Below the pieces are notes generated by a model. It saw only the letters and a program-made list of their open reading frames with translations. It was not told the origin of the DNA and did not search any database. From Anthostomella pinea (Eukaryota > Ascomycota > Sordariomycetes > Xylariales > Xylariaceae), in NCBI GenBank assembly GCA_963556695.1, contig CAUWAG010000020.1:4402001-4466000 (forward strand): a DNA stretch of 64,000 bases. The letters are read 5' to 3'. Below, piece by piece: positions 22,301 through 35,356 of this stretch; the first letter of the stretch is position 1, and every line of letters starts with the position of its first letter. A program made the translations under genes and the position numbers.

Positions 22301-25300
22301 AACCGAGTCGACCACTCACCGGCCATGTTTGCGATCCCCATGTAAGAAATTAGAATCCCGCTCGTTGTCGGTCTCTCCAAAGTGACAAGGGACTTGGACT
22401 ACTCGCGCCCCTTTCGTCTCCCGTGGACGTCTGCAGGCGATGAGTAGAGCCGAGTATGTAACGAAGCTTACCGGTTTCGACCCAATGCCGTGCTCGGGGT
22501 AGGGAATGCTGCCCTTTCCGATGTGAGAAGCCTTGGTCGGGGAGCTGGAATAGCTGGTGATGCGATGCAAGGCAATGCCCTTTTGAACTGGCAAGTTTCA
22601 GTGTCGTATTCGGCGTTCGCTTCATCTACGGCCAGAGTGATCTGCAGGGTTGTGGCTTATCGCCCAAGCACCATGAAAACAAGGTGGCCCGCTGGTTTCT
22701 GGTGAGGAAAAGAGGCTACCAACGCTGGTATGGCGGCGGGAGGCCTTCAATTCTCCTGCACAAAGTGATACATTGGTGGAGGCGAGTCGATATGAGGGTG
22801 CTGAAAGTTGGTGTTGTGTGGCTCACGATGTCTGGTTGTGTACGACATGGCGTTGGGAGAACGGAAAGTCGGTGAGCATACCAAATTTGAGAAGGGAGTG
22901 TGAATGAACAATGAGGGTGTCGATGGAACATGCCTAGGCGAGTCGTGGCGTCTAACGGTCCAGTTAGACATGAAGCGGAAACCAAGAGCTCCAATGCAAC
23001 CCAGACCGTAGTGAAACCTGAAAATGCGGTTTGGTTGCTTGCGGAGAGCGACAGGTGGCGCGTGTGTTACGAACGACAGATGCTGGCTACCGCTTTGCAT
23101 ATGAGCAATGGGCATGCTCCTGAGGATAGGATAGCAGGGATGTGTGTATGCATAGAACTTCCAAGAACGCCCGCCAACCAACATGGTGCCTGTCGTGTGG
23201 TTTGGTATGGTGCGGTGGTGTCTTCGAGAAGACCTAGGCGGCGACCAACAGACATCGGGCTTGACTCGATGGTATTGGTGAGGCTTGATTCGGGGTCGAG
23301 GGCCGATGCAAAACTACCAACTTGCCAACTTGGAGGGGCGATTTCCAGTCCTAGCATGACCACCTCAGTCGTGTATTGCCACCAATCAGTACAGGCAATC
23401 CATATGCGAGGCTCTAATGAAGTCCCCTAAATTGCTGCTGTTCGGTGTTTGCCCCCGTCTTCAGCTGTCATCACCTGCATGTATCATGACACCGACTAGA
23501 AGCAGGCACTGAAGGAGTGGGGAATGCCATCATATCAGATAATGTCGAACCTGATCCAATTGATCGGGTTTGCACCGAACGAGCGCGAGCGCTGGCACGG
23601 GGGAGAGGACGGGAAACCTCCGAACCCAAGCGGACGAGCTGCGAAGACGGACGGAGCCAAAGAGCAACAGCCCCAAGACCCTGGAGCCCAGCGAATTGGG
23701 TATTGAGTCCTGCAGTAGCACAAGCACCAGCACTACGGGACACTACGGGACGGCTCCCGCAGTGCTGGCACACCAACAAAATGACACTTGTCTTCCACTG
23801 TCCGTGCCTCCGACCCCAGGGTACGGCCATTCTTCGTGACCCGTCTGTATCAGTCCTCCGGCACCACGTCCCCCACTGCAGACTACAGAGTTGGTGGGAT
23901 GACACGGTGACACCATGTGCCATGTGCCATAAGGTTGGCCGGGGTATCCCGACCAGTACACTCGCACGTGACGCGCGTATATCGCCGTGTGTCGCGACCC
24001 AAGACGCCGGCCGGTCCAACCAACCCACTGGGGCGATAGACGCCGTGTTGGCTTGATCAGGATGCGCAACAACCGTTCGAAGGACAATCTAGAAGAGCAG
24101 CTGGTCGTCGAAAGAAGGCCAACAGAAGGTTTCATATCCTGGTTCGGTTTCAGCTGATCCAATGCGCAGCATAACAACTGTACAGCTGAACATTGAATCT
24201 GCCATTTGCCCGCCAAGCGCCCATGTGAAAGAGCGCCGGCGAGCTGACCAAATACGCCGCAATGCTGTTCCATGTCGCCGCCCCCAGATTCTCATTAATT
24301 AGCTAAGCGGGTCGGCCGTCGTCGGCTGACATGCCGATAATTGAGGGCACAAATCAGCCAAGGCGTGTCGTGGTACGCCTGCATGTGGGCGTGCCGGCTG
24401 ACAGAGCTGACATGAGCAGCTGAATGAGATGACCGACACCTGCCAAGTTAGCAGTGCTGCTAAATAAAGTGCGAAAGAAGGATGTCCCGACCTCAGGCAG
24501 CTGTCAGGCCACCCGGCTCTACCTCGCTCTATTCGAAACACGCAGTCCATTTTGGGAATAGCAAAAACCGTCGCTCTGGAGACGTATGTCAGTATGTCCA
24601 TCGGCTGACGGGGTTTCGACACTAACGTTATGTCGCAAGTTCTTTGCCGGCTCTAACTTTATGGCATGAGCCTAGCAACTGATAGCCACGAGGGGAGCGG
24701 TGGAGAAGCACGGTGGATCGAATATCTGTAGTACATACCTGGCTGCGTGGTGCCATGGTGGTGGTAGTCGCCTTCAACGGCCCGCTCTCATTAGGGTGAA
24801 CAGGGCCTGGGTCGATACGGTACTGTAGAAACTAAAAGCCCCGTGACCCCGGCTGTTCTGATAAGCTAAAATTGTCAAGACATGGGATGGCCAAAGTTAG
24901 AATGTGGAAATCACCATGGTAGGCCCGGACCAGGTAGGGCACCACGCAGACTTGTTGCGATACCGCGATTTCGCGCGCCAACCACCGAGTGCTCAAAGAA
25001 AACCAGACACCATATGATAATGCTAGCGCTCGGTGGGACTGTGCTCGACACATGGTGCGTGGCATGCAGGAGCGAGAAGTCGCTGATATGCCGATATATC
25101 GAACGTCAAGTCAGAGACGAGGCACAGACGGGGAAGGCGGAGATGATTGATTCGCCGAAGAGGGTTCCTGAAGCTGCAGTGGACTTGCCAGGCTAACTTG
25201 ACAACCTTGGAGCGGTCCATAGGTCAGAGCCAGCTCTGTGCCACTTCTCGGTTCTGTCCACCACAATCGCTATCGCTACCGTACTTGCAGCTGCTGGCGA

Positions 25301-26320
25301 GCCTCGGAGGGGTACACTGGAAATTAGGTTGCCGTGCCCCATCCCCATAACCCATGAAGGAACTAGTACAGATGAGCAAGGTCCGAAAATAGCAGCCGAG
25401 AACTTTGGGTTTTGACAACCGACCTGGGGTCAAGGGAAGCGGAGTTCGGATGAGGCATTGACCACCAGGCTGTCCAAAGGGCAGCATGATGCAGGAGGTC
25501 CAACGTCGCATCAGGTCAGCCGTACTTGGCTTGAGTTCGCGTAGAGTACCTAGATAAGCCTTGAGCATCAGACCAGGCCTCTCGTGATCTCATCTGCTCC
25601 AGGGCAGCACAGACACACGGCAGCTGTGTTGATCAGATCTCGGCGAAGATGGCGCAACTGACCAGGTATCCCAACTTCCTCTGATACTGCATCCGACCCG
25701 TTATCGACGGGCGCTGGGCGTTCGTTGCACACCACCTTCTTCGAAGCAGTTGGAGAGCACCAATGCAGCCCGCAGGTTTGGTCCGCAATGCGTGTAGGGT
25801 TCTGTTTGAGGAAATCTTACTGCCTGCTGCCACTCCTGCATGCGGAAACAGTCCCCCCAGCATCCTGCACATCTGTCCCGATGCACACACTAGACTTCTA
25901 CTCGTGTCCAAGAATAAGCGAGGGGTGTTATCGACGATGAGATTCCTCCTTTGGTAGTAGCATTACCAGTACTAGTATCGCGTCTATGTCACAGTATAGT
26001 GATCGATCCTAGAGGGTCCAGATACTTAGAATAGACAGAAGGAGTCGTCGCAAGGATAGAGGCCAGGGCCGACACGCTACCACGCCGTCAGTGGCCAGGT
26101 CCCCGCGAAGGTGCTGGTGCTGCTCTGTGACGGGGGAGAGTGTCGTCGATGGTGGTGAAGACCCAGGAGGCGTAGCAAGGTTACGGCGGATGTGGATGTC
26201 GACAATGGAGGCGGATGGCGTAAAGACTAAAGAGGCACGAATGCATCCAATGCATCCTATGCATGGCCTCGCATGGATGATGGGTGAGTGAATATGCACC
26301 TAGCTAGGCTAGCCTGTGTG

Positions 26321-26360
26321 GTTGTGCATGGTTGTGCATGGTTGGGTAAGGTTGTGCAGT
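26321..26360. repeat. Decamer minisatellite (GTTGTGCATG)
   Basis: Two perfect copies, then two diverged copies (GTTGGGTAAG, GTTGTGCAGT). Confidence 0.9.
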
Positions 26361-26780
26361 GGTTGCGGGTTATGACGAGAGGCGATTAATTAGACGCCAG
26401 CGCTTGTCCCTGGCTGCCAGGCAGCCCAGGCCACTAGGCAGGTCGGTTACAGTTACGGTTACGGTTAGGTACCTGGCGGTAGATACCTGCACGGACCACA
26501 CGAAAGGGTAATTTTTCTTAGGACCTTCCCAGGGGGCCCTGCCCTTGCTCGCACTCTCTCTCCAGTCTCTCCCCACTGTTCATTTTACTCTTCAGTCTTC
26601 CCGCCCAGGATCCCGATCCTATGTACCTCCATCGTCCCCAAGGCTCAATCAAGCTCCCGCTCTCGCTCTCTTGCAATTTCGACCGTTGCCTGGCTCGATC
26701 GGACGACAGAGGAGGTACCGTCCCGCCCAGTCAAACCCCGGAACTTCTTGTGCCTGTCAACGGCCAAACGGTCGACGGGC

Positions 26781-26812
26781 GTGGGCCGTGGGCCGTGGGC
26801 CGTGGGCCGTGG
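26781..26812. repeat. 7-bp tandem repeat (GTGGGCC), 4.5 copies
   Basis: Perfect heptamer repeat in the pyrimidine/GC-rich zone upstream of the C2H2 gene. Confidence 0.95.
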
Positions 26813-28396
26813 CTTATCTCGTCCAGGGCCAGGTACTGAGAGCAGACAGACCACCCTCCGCAGTCGTCTTCGCCTCTGTCCATCATGCGCTCCGTGGTCT
26901 GGTCCAGTGGAGGCTCGACCTTAGACGCTGTCGCCGTCGCCGGCAGCTATCGTGGTCCAGTTGTCGCATGGGGAGTCATGTTCTCTCTCTGACCAGTCCA
27001 AATTCCTGCCTGGACTCACCGCACAGCCTCGAAAGCGTGAGGGCGAGGCATACCTAGTAACATCTGCAAGTTGCAGACGTCATCCGTCTGGCCTGGTCTT
27101 CGATCGCACTCCGAGCCAGAGACGGAAAAGTTACCGGATAGTCACGATGTCAGCATGGAGGATATTTTTGTCCACCATGCCCATGAAATGTATCCAAGGC
27201 ATGATGCCGATGTACATTGTGGGCTGCTTTGGCGGTCACGGAGGCGGACCCGCGTCAAAAGGAACCTGAATGGTCGCTTGGGTGACTTTGCTTTCCGCTT
27301 GGTGGACTCCAAGTCAGCCAGCTTACCTCTTCGTCGAGGTCTGCCGCGCTTGACTTGAGACCCACACCACTGGTCTTGATGACAGCCCTGGTCAGTGGGT
27401 AAGCTTGCCCCTCCAGGCTCTCACTGCTCTCCATGCCCCTTCGTCGACGGTCGCAAGTGCAGAGCTCGCTACACGCGCTCAAGCGCTGCCTTTGCTGCAC
27501 GTACACCCCCCGCGGGCAAACCACCTTTGTTGCCGGCCGCCTGTTCCCGGTTCTGATGTCCTGTCAAGTATCCAGAGGAGCCGACTGTTCGAAGACCATG
27601 TCGGCGGTCGCCCAAAAACATCATCGAGCAGGATGGACCGGGGTATTCAACAACCCCTACACGCGATATGCTGGTGCCTACTCCTGGTACCCTTGTGGTC
27701 TAATCTGGTACCTTCGGACCCGTCTGGCTGACCCCCCGCTAATCCACCACTACGTCCTTGTGCGCCTTGTGCCTCTGTGTCCCTGGTCCCGTAGCGTTGA
27801 CCCGTCGGCTCCGTCGACTTCACTTCGTTTGGGTACATTGGTGAATAAAGGTCCACTGGCTAGTATGACCAGGGTCTGCCTGGTGCCACCCCACACACCT
27901 CAGTGCTCCTCTGCTCATCTGCTCATCTGTACCCCAGAGCTTGCAAGCCTCGACTGCCTTGCCCATGTACCTTGAACTCGTACCCTGTCAAGCCAGTTCT
28001 CCACGGCCTCTCGACTCGTCGATGTACTCAACGGTACGCTGTCTGTCACCTCCCCACCCTACGTAAGGTCGAAGCTGTCAGATCCACCACCCACTGCCAC
28101 CGATGAATTATAAGTGTCCGCGTTCCTGCCCCCATGGCTTAAACGTTGAGGCTGAGAGATCTTAAATATCACACATCACCAACAATAGCTTTGAACGCTC
28201 TCGTCCATACTTCTCTATCAGACTCATCTCCCTCAAACAACTTCGCCTTCGATCCTTAACGACTCTTGTCAGACCACACCACACACCACACAACAGCATC
28301 TTGTTCACTCGTATATATGAGCACACGCTTCTCTCGGATAATTCAGAAGATCGTATGTGTGACCTCCACCTCTCGCAACCTATATCTTTGCCCGCC

Positions 28397-29698
28397 ATGA
28401 ACTCCCCTCGATTCGATCGCCGTCGTGAAGACTTCTACTCACTCCCGTCCAGGTCAAGAGAGACTCGTTCGCACAGCTATATCAGCCCAGTTCCTCAGAA
28501 TCGAGCAACCTTCCTGCCATCTGTGCCCGGACCTTCTCAGTACGCTCTGAGCGCCGATTGGAGTGAAAATCATCGGTCACAAGGCACGTCTCTGTTGCGC
28601 GTAGAGCCAGCGCGAGACTACCGTCCAGCTTCAGCTTCCAACTTATCACACCCAATAAAGTCAAATATGAGTGCCGTTGCGGTCTCGTTCGATCCCAGGA
28701 TGGAGATGGGAATCCCCCGCTCTTCCTTCTCCTGGCCAGGACTTTCCTCGTCGCTCGACTCAGGCTCGGATCTATTGGGCCATGACCTGTCTAGCGTTGA
28801 CCATGGTTCGGACCCAAGTCTCTCACCCCCTACTTCGAGATCTCCGACTTCAAGCCCACCACGACCCATCTTGACGCCTGAGCAACGCGAATTGAAGAGA
28901 CAACGCGACCAAGCCCGAAGAGATTCCAAGTCTTCACACCGTGCCCATCGTGCTATGAGCACTCACTCGTACTCGTCCGCCTCTCAGTCGCCACCTGTCA
29001 CGATGTCTGAGTTCTCGACATCGCCCATGCCAGTGTACACAACTGCGCCTTCGCAAATCTCTCTTCTGGCCGAGCCCGTTACGACTATGAGTGGACATTC
29101 TTACATTCCATCTTACTCTGCGTCACCTCTGCCGGAGCATGGAAACTCTCACATGTTTTCGCCGCATTTCTCCTCTTTACCATCGCACGATTACATGAAC
29201 ATGCATTATTCGCACCACGGGTACCCACCACCCCCGTCCGCCCACAGCCTATCCTCGCAGTACAGGTAAGCCTAGCCACAGCCTCTCCCAATCTATGAGT
29301 TTTGTCTGACATGCAGCAGCAGCCGGGCCTCTTCCATGTCCGAGTCCGGAATGATGTACCCCGTTCAGGCGCCAATTCTACCTTCGGGCAACGTGTCCGT
29401 ACACGACAACGGCCACGTTCGAGTAGTTCAAAGTCGACCCAAGCCCCAGTGTTGGGAACACGGCTGCAACGGGAGACAATTTTCGACATTCAGCAACCTG
29501 TTGCGACATCAACGAGAGAAGTCAGGACAAGCATCCAAGGCTTCATGCCCCAACTGCGGTGCTGAGTTCACTAGAACGACTGTAAGTAGCCCTTTCTGAC
29601 ATGCGGAAGAGAAGTCGGTGGCTAATTCAGATCAATAGGCGCGCAATGGTCATCTACTTCACGACAAGTGCAAGGCGCGACGCAATTCGAACTCCTAA
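28397..29698 (+). CDS. C2H2-type zinc finger protein
   Basis: Probable DNA-binding regulator; target unknown. Exons are 28397..29265, 29317..29581 and 29639..29698, giving 397 aa with all junctions in phase and GTAAGC/GTAAGT donors; CTGAC and CTAAT branch sites are visible. Residues 1-290 are low-complexity, rich in Ser, Pro and His, with a basic helix-like patch 'LTPEQRELKRQRDQARRDSK' near residue 160, a possible nuclear signal. Finger 1 ('CWEHGCNGRQF...NLLRHQREK') is C-x4-C-x12-H but lacks a clear second His. Finger 2, completed across the last intron ('CPNCGAEFTRTT-ARNGHLLHDKC'), is C-x2-C-x12-H-x4-C, a C2HC variant. I prefer the ATG at 28397 (context CCGCCATGA); an in-frame ATG at about 28355 is an alternative. 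It sits alone between two gene deserts. Confidence 0.82.
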
Positions 29699-30329
29699 GC
29701 GCGCATAGGCGAGACAAGATTGTGCCAACAAATTCGATTCTCATAACAACATTTTTGACACACGGTTTTACGGATGGGCGGTCGCTACTGGGTACGGAAA
29801 ACGGTGTTCACTCGGTGCATTGAGGAAGTTCGGAACAACACCTCTGATTTAGACGATGGACGTAAAGTACATCTGGGATGTATTTTTATCTGGCCTGTGT
29901 TTGGACATACCACTGGGGTGTATATCTTGGGGAACGGTTGGACTTGGGGGGCCAGGAGCGGCGAGCCCGGCGTGCGAGAGAGCAGATACCCCTGTTGCGA
30001 GTCACCAACCCTGCTCGGGGTGCGTTTGTAAATAGGTGTGTCAGGTATTCAGAGGACAGTCAAAAATGGATGATCCACGATTACAATATCCATGACCGCA
30101 ATCCGTGATTATAACGCCTGACTATAATTGTCGACCCCCATCATACGATTTGGTCTATTCCTACTCTGCGGACGTGAATAACTCGGGGGACGGCGATCGA
30201 CCACGTTTTCGCCGAGCCCTGGCAGCCACCTGCTGGATGCTGGACGGAAATACCCAATACGGGCTTCTTATTTCCAGTCGTGCTATGTTCAGAAGTTCAG
30301 ACCAAGGTGGAGAAGGCAGGCCTATGATG

Positions 30330-30345
30330 ATAATAATAATAATAA
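30330..30345. repeat. (AAT)n microsatellite
   Basis: Five ATA/AAT units in noncoding sequence. Confidence 0.9.
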
Positions 30346-31020
30346 GTTCCATGCATTCATTCGTTTTCTCGTCAAGGCCACACCACCTTGACTACAGTGA
30401 ATCATGGGTAGACCCGTGTGACGGGGAGACGGGGCTTTCAGTCGACCGTCAACCGGTCGACGCCATCGAAACCATTCCAACTTCCCGATCCGGCAATAAG
30501 GTTATTTGTTTTCTGCATCTTTCGTTCCTGACGACGCACCGCACCGTACCGCACCGCATCACCCGCTCTCTGCAAACTGCAAACTGCATCGTACGGTGGC
30601 GGTAACGGCTACGGGGGGCCCGCCCTTCAATTCTCTGGGTTAGATGTCTCTGTTTCCTTGTTTTCTTCCCAACTCTTTCTCACATCATGTTGTTTCTTTC
30701 TGCATGTATGTATGTACCTTACCTAGGTCATGTTGCATATGTCATATTGGCTGCTACTACATCAATGTATCCAGTACGGCTGCAACGCCGTTACCAGCCA
30801 CGCTTTGTCTGGCACACCAATCAGAGGACTGACTGCACGTCCCGACTACATCTGGTACATCCGCATAGATAGCAACACTACTAACTAACCTTAGGGCTGA
30901 CATTAGGATGTGATTATGTTCCTCCACTTCTGGGTTCTTTTATTTGGTTTGTATGGGACATCTCGATGGCTGGAACTTTTTGGCTGATGTTCCTCAGAAT
31001 ACTTCCTTCCCATGTTCATG

Positions 31021-31059
31021 TAGGGTCAGGTAAGGTCAGGTCAGGTAAGGGTAAGGGTA
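31021..31059. repeat. GGTCAGGTAAG-type short repeats
   Basis: Alternating GGTCA and GGTAAGG units, ending GGTAAGGGTAAGGGTAC. Confidence 0.8.
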
Positions 31060-31383
31060 CATGTAAGCAAGTAGTTCAAGTTGATGAGGGGAATGGTTGC
31101 ATCGGTCGGTCGGTTGGCTCATTCTCAAAGTTCCGATGTCATCAGATGGGATTGGATTGGATGTCAGCTGCGAAAGAAACGTGGCAAATTGAGACGCAGA
31201 CTAATGAGGACGAAGTTGACGATCTCAATGCGACACTGGTTAAGGTAGCCAGCCAATCTCCCAAACGTTACTTGCAGCTTTCCATTTCCGTCTGACAACT
31301 TGTGACAAGCTCCTCGTGGTCTTCTCCAGACTGGACTGGACTGGACCAGAACAGCAACCACCACGACCACCACCACCCCAGAT

Positions 31384-31414
<31 letters not shown>
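31384..31414. repeat. (GCAA)n tetranucleotide run, 7.75 units
   Basis: Perfect GCAA repeat, noncoding. Confidence 0.95.
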
Positions 31415-31415
<1 letters not shown>

Positions 31416-32446
31416 GGCCGAGTCGCAATGAACCTTTGAGGGCGGGATGGATGGGGTGTGCAGTGTGCAGTGTGCATCATGTTTGATCGTCGACGCAGGT
31501 GCAGGCTTGATAGTCGACCAGTGGCAAATCACATTCGTTTGCCTGGAAACCTTATTCGATGGCACACGCGTGTTTCATGCGCCCCCATGTCGCATGTGCA
31601 TCCAATGTCGTCGAAGCGCAGCGCATTCCTGAATCCGGAGAGATCAGAGCATAGCCCACGCTGCGGCCGAGGCGTTCTTGTGTCGGGTTGCAATCCATGG
31701 GACTAAGGTATGTGGAGTTCTGTGTTGCTGTTGCCAGAAATAGCAGCAGCTCCAGTCCTTTTTTCTCCAGCATCATGGATGTGGGACACTCGACCCACAG
31801 GCCATGCTAATAAGGTAGTACAGTCTGATGAAGATAGCAAGTTGCTCTGGTGATCCCGCTGATCTCTGAATCCCGCTTTCCGACGGCGTGGATAACGAAG
31901 CACATGGTCGTGCAACGGCGGGGTGACGACTCCAGTCGCATGGGTTGGTTCCTTGGCAAGTATGTACTACATCGTACTAGGTAGTATACTATCTACTCCC
32001 CACTCCCTACCTCGTGGGTACACCGTTATTCATCATCAACCGGCTCACAAGTTCCCATCGACTGCCATCCACCATCAGTGATCATCACGATCCAGGTTCA
32101 AACTCTAATTACAACTCCCAGAATCGGGTATGATGTACCCAGCACCCATCATTACAGGCATCAAGATACCCTACATACTACTGCAGTACCTACATGACAA
32201 GTGCGAAACCACATGCACGCATCCCACCAAATCCAAGCCCTTCCCCACAATCTTGATATATATCAATCATACTCCACCACTCTTCGGCACCGAGCTATCT
32301 CCCCCCTTGCCAACTAAACTAAACTACCTTACATATGATTATGTACGGTACTGATAATGTGATAGCCACGATGTCTGTGCGGCGGACGGTACGGCTCGTC
32401 GCCAATGCCATCCCATGCCATGCAATGCCATGTGTCATCCCTTCTC

Positions 32447-32580
32447 TACCGGTACCTAGTCTGTCCAGTCCCGAGTCTAGTTATTAACATCAAGCTTGCG
32501 ATCCTTCTTTACCGGTACCTAGTGTAGTCCCGAGTCTAGTTATAGACTTCCTCCCAAGCTTGCGCATCCTGCGATCCTTC
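32447..32580. repeat. Imperfect tandem duplication of 63-71 bp
   Basis: Copy 1 (32447-32509) and copy 2 (32510-32580) share TACCGGTACCTAGT, AGTCCCGAGTCTAGTTAT, CAAGCTTGCG and GCGATCCTTC, with small indels between. No gene is associated. Confidence 0.85.
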
Positions 32581-35328
32581 GGTCCCGGGTTCGGGACACA
32601 GAAATAGCGCTCTCCATGTGAACGGCGAGAGAAAGACCCGATGCGCCTGCCCTATGTAGGTATACTAGGTGGATGAGCCAACGCGCGGGCCGTGCTAAAG
32701 TTAGAGGCATCTATCAGCACCGTCGGCCGTTGTGCGTTTAATTCGAGGCCAAGGACGGCATTTAACGTGGATGTCGCGCCGATAGGGGATCCTTTATCGA
32801 CGGTCGGCGGTCGACTCCTTCGACTGCCGACCATGGACTGCCCGTCTTTCCCTCGTTCGACAACAGCAGAAAGGCTCGGGCTGGCTTCCCCGGCCATATT
32901 CGAGCTCTTGGTGCATGGCTGGCTGACTTCATTGGGCTGCGGCAGTACCCGTCGTTCCCCCCTGGTGTCCCTTGCAAGCGACAAGCGACCTGTCTTGGCG
33001 GCTTGGATATGTGATCATAGGGAAACTCGCCTGCATGGGCTAATAAAGCTTGACTTGGGGATAGGCGAACTGATGCGTAGATAAACCCCTGGCAGACTCG
33101 ATGGGGTAGACACTAGACAAGCCTGGGTCGCAGCAACAACCTTGACATCTCCTGCTCGGGACCGGTCGAAGTGATGAGCGTTGCAGTTTGACAGTCGACA
33201 ATTTTAGCGTTTGTCCGATGTAACGCCAAACCACATGGGTGTGTCGTCAAGGTCTGGTGTGATTAGCATGCATCCAGGGTCATATCATGTCATTGTCATT
33301 CTGATCTCGACCCGTGGCCGCACTGCACTGCGATACTTGCGCATCTCGCATCGCAATCTGAAATTGCGCCCTCCCCTTTTGCGATCAAACCAGGACCGGG
33401 GGAGGCGAATCAACAGATCGAGCAGGATTTGATGTGTTTCGCAGATGTGCAAAGAAACATGGGTTGGTCGCAGCCTACATACGATCGCCATTGTCGCAAT
33501 AATATCTCCAGGTTCGCTGAACCAAGAGGCCGAGGTCCCCGCGGGGTGGTGCCCGGGGTCGGCGGGGCTCGCGCAGTCGCCCCCGAATTTCCAGTTCTCA
33601 CAGCTCCGACTCTTCGAAGGCCACAAGCCCGCAAAGGTCGAGGCTCCCAATAGCAACGAGAGCGGTGTACGTGAGGTAAGGCTTTGTGAAACCACAGCTG
33701 TCAGCCGCCCGCCGCTGATGCTGTTGCTGCTGTGTTGCGGAGTCTCCGACGTCGTGCAACGGCAGCATCTGAGACTGTCACCTACCCACCTCGCCCTGAG
33801 CGCCCCCAACATTTCGAGGCTCGGTTGGTTCAGCTGCGGCCCAGGGGAAGCTTCTTTCACACTTTCTCTCAACCTTCAGGGCTTGCCTCGCTTTCTCCAG
33901 CTGGCACGACTTGTACCAGCCGGTGGGTGGCCGGGCCTCTATGCAACCCTCCTCCCCATATTGGCAGGTCGCCCAGCCAGCCGAGGACCAAAAATAAGTG
34001 CTATGTAACCATGACAAATTCGGCTGAAACCTTCCATAAGCCCGATGGAAGCCTGTGTGCGACACTCTGCGACAGCACGCTTCAAGCTACAATAGTTCGT
34101 GTTTTCAGGCATGTCAGTGGCGGTAACAAAGGTTCCGGCTGGTGGTGCTTGGGAGGCAAAAACGCGCCCTTCGGAGTCTAAATAAGCGCGTATGCCGCCG
34201 GCTTTGCGGAGTTGTCAGCGCAGTCATCCCTTACCTAGCAACTCCGCAGCGAAGTGCATGAGCGAGATGAAGGCGATTCGAAACTCGGGTGGTTCGCAAC
34301 TGACAGTCAGACAGACACGACCAGGCCAGTCCACGGTAGACAGCAGAGCAGATGCGAGTCATCCATGGCCAGGCCTGTTTACCCCATCAAGTCTTCGGAT
34401 GACGGAGTCGCTGCGACGGGAAGCATTACGCGCAAGTCTGGTTCTCGAGGGTTACTGCGTACGTGTAGTAGAGCCGGCGTCGATACGACTCATCGCAGAT
34501 GCGTGGTACTTTGATTTCGCTCTGTGGCTGCTGCGGCCTGGACGTGCTGCTCGTCTATCGCTGATTCGACGGCACCTTCGGCCGTGGTCACGTCGTTACG
34601 AAGCTCTCCAATCTCAGAGATGCCATTGGACTATGCCGTTGAACAACCCCCTGGTCACTATCCTGCGTCACCACGTTCGTTCGTTCGTTGGACGGCAAGC
34701 CACGGCCGGCCGGCAGCTTCGGAAAGCTTCGTTCTCGCATATCCGGGCCACTGATGATTTGCCCGCGGAAGACTCACGATGCGAAGCTGTGGCCGAGGCC
34801 TTGTCGACTGCAGCTGCAGCTGCAGCCATTGGCCCTCCTGCTAGGACTCCGAGTACTCAGCACTGCAGTGCTGGTATATCGCACCGGCTTCCGCGGTGAT
34901 AAGAGCAAGGTCGCGGTGCAGGGTCCAGCGAATGAGATCCTTGGTCTTGCCACTCTCTCATGACACCTTATCTGCACGTGTAGATCTGCAGGTTCAACGT
35001 GGCAAGCAGTCTCATGTACCTCAAACCGAATGTACCCAGGCCGCAGCTCGCATGGCGCATGTCATGCGCTTACTGTTTGTTGTGTGTTCGACGACTGCAC
35101 GTGGCGCACACCAGGAGACGGCAGGCACCATGAACTCTGCGTCGCCTTGCTGATGTTGCTGTTGCTGTCACACACACGCTGTAGGTGGCACATGCGGGGG
35201 CCGCAATGCTCATCAGATCTTCGTCTCATCGACCAGAAACAGTCATCTCCTCGATTGCGCCAATACTCGGCATTCGGTACGTGTTACGACCGTGCGGTTC
35301 CACAGCCCGAAGATACACGGAGGTAGCT

Positions 35329-35356
35329 ATGCGGTTGGTGAGATGCGGTTGGTGAG
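35329..35356. repeat. 14-bp tandem repeat, two copies
   Basis: ATGCGGTTGGTGAG twice, perfect. Confidence 0.95.

Larger units (their letters stand above)
14698..28396. other. 13.7-kb gene desert
   Basis: No coding sequence can be supported. The longest open frames (about 180 codons near 23.5-24.0 kb) overlap on opposite strands and lack motifs. Contents noted: an interspersed repeat at about 15155-15300, GC-rich repeats at 16.25-16.5 kb, GT- and GA-rich tracts, several minisatellites, and a pyrimidine-rich zone at 26.5-28.3 kb that probably includes the promoter and leader of the downstream C2H2 gene. Unannotated long noncoding RNAs are possible but cannot be shown from sequence alone. Confidence 0.6.

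Noticed and set aside
23471..24056. Two overlapping frames of about 180 codons on opposite strands
   Set aside because: Neither has a recognisable motif; mutual antisense openness is expected by chance here.
26448..26470. Telomere-like GGTTAC/GGTTAG repeats
   Set aside because: Only a few imperfect units, not TTAGGG, and the flanking genes are housekeeping genes, so not a telomere.
33285..34008. Long frames on both strands (195 codons -, 187 codons +)
   Set aside because: No motifs, both strands open, composition not gene-like.
34192..34899. 235-codon open frame (+)
   Set aside because: The longest frame of the desert, but with irregular composition, no domain and no splice context.
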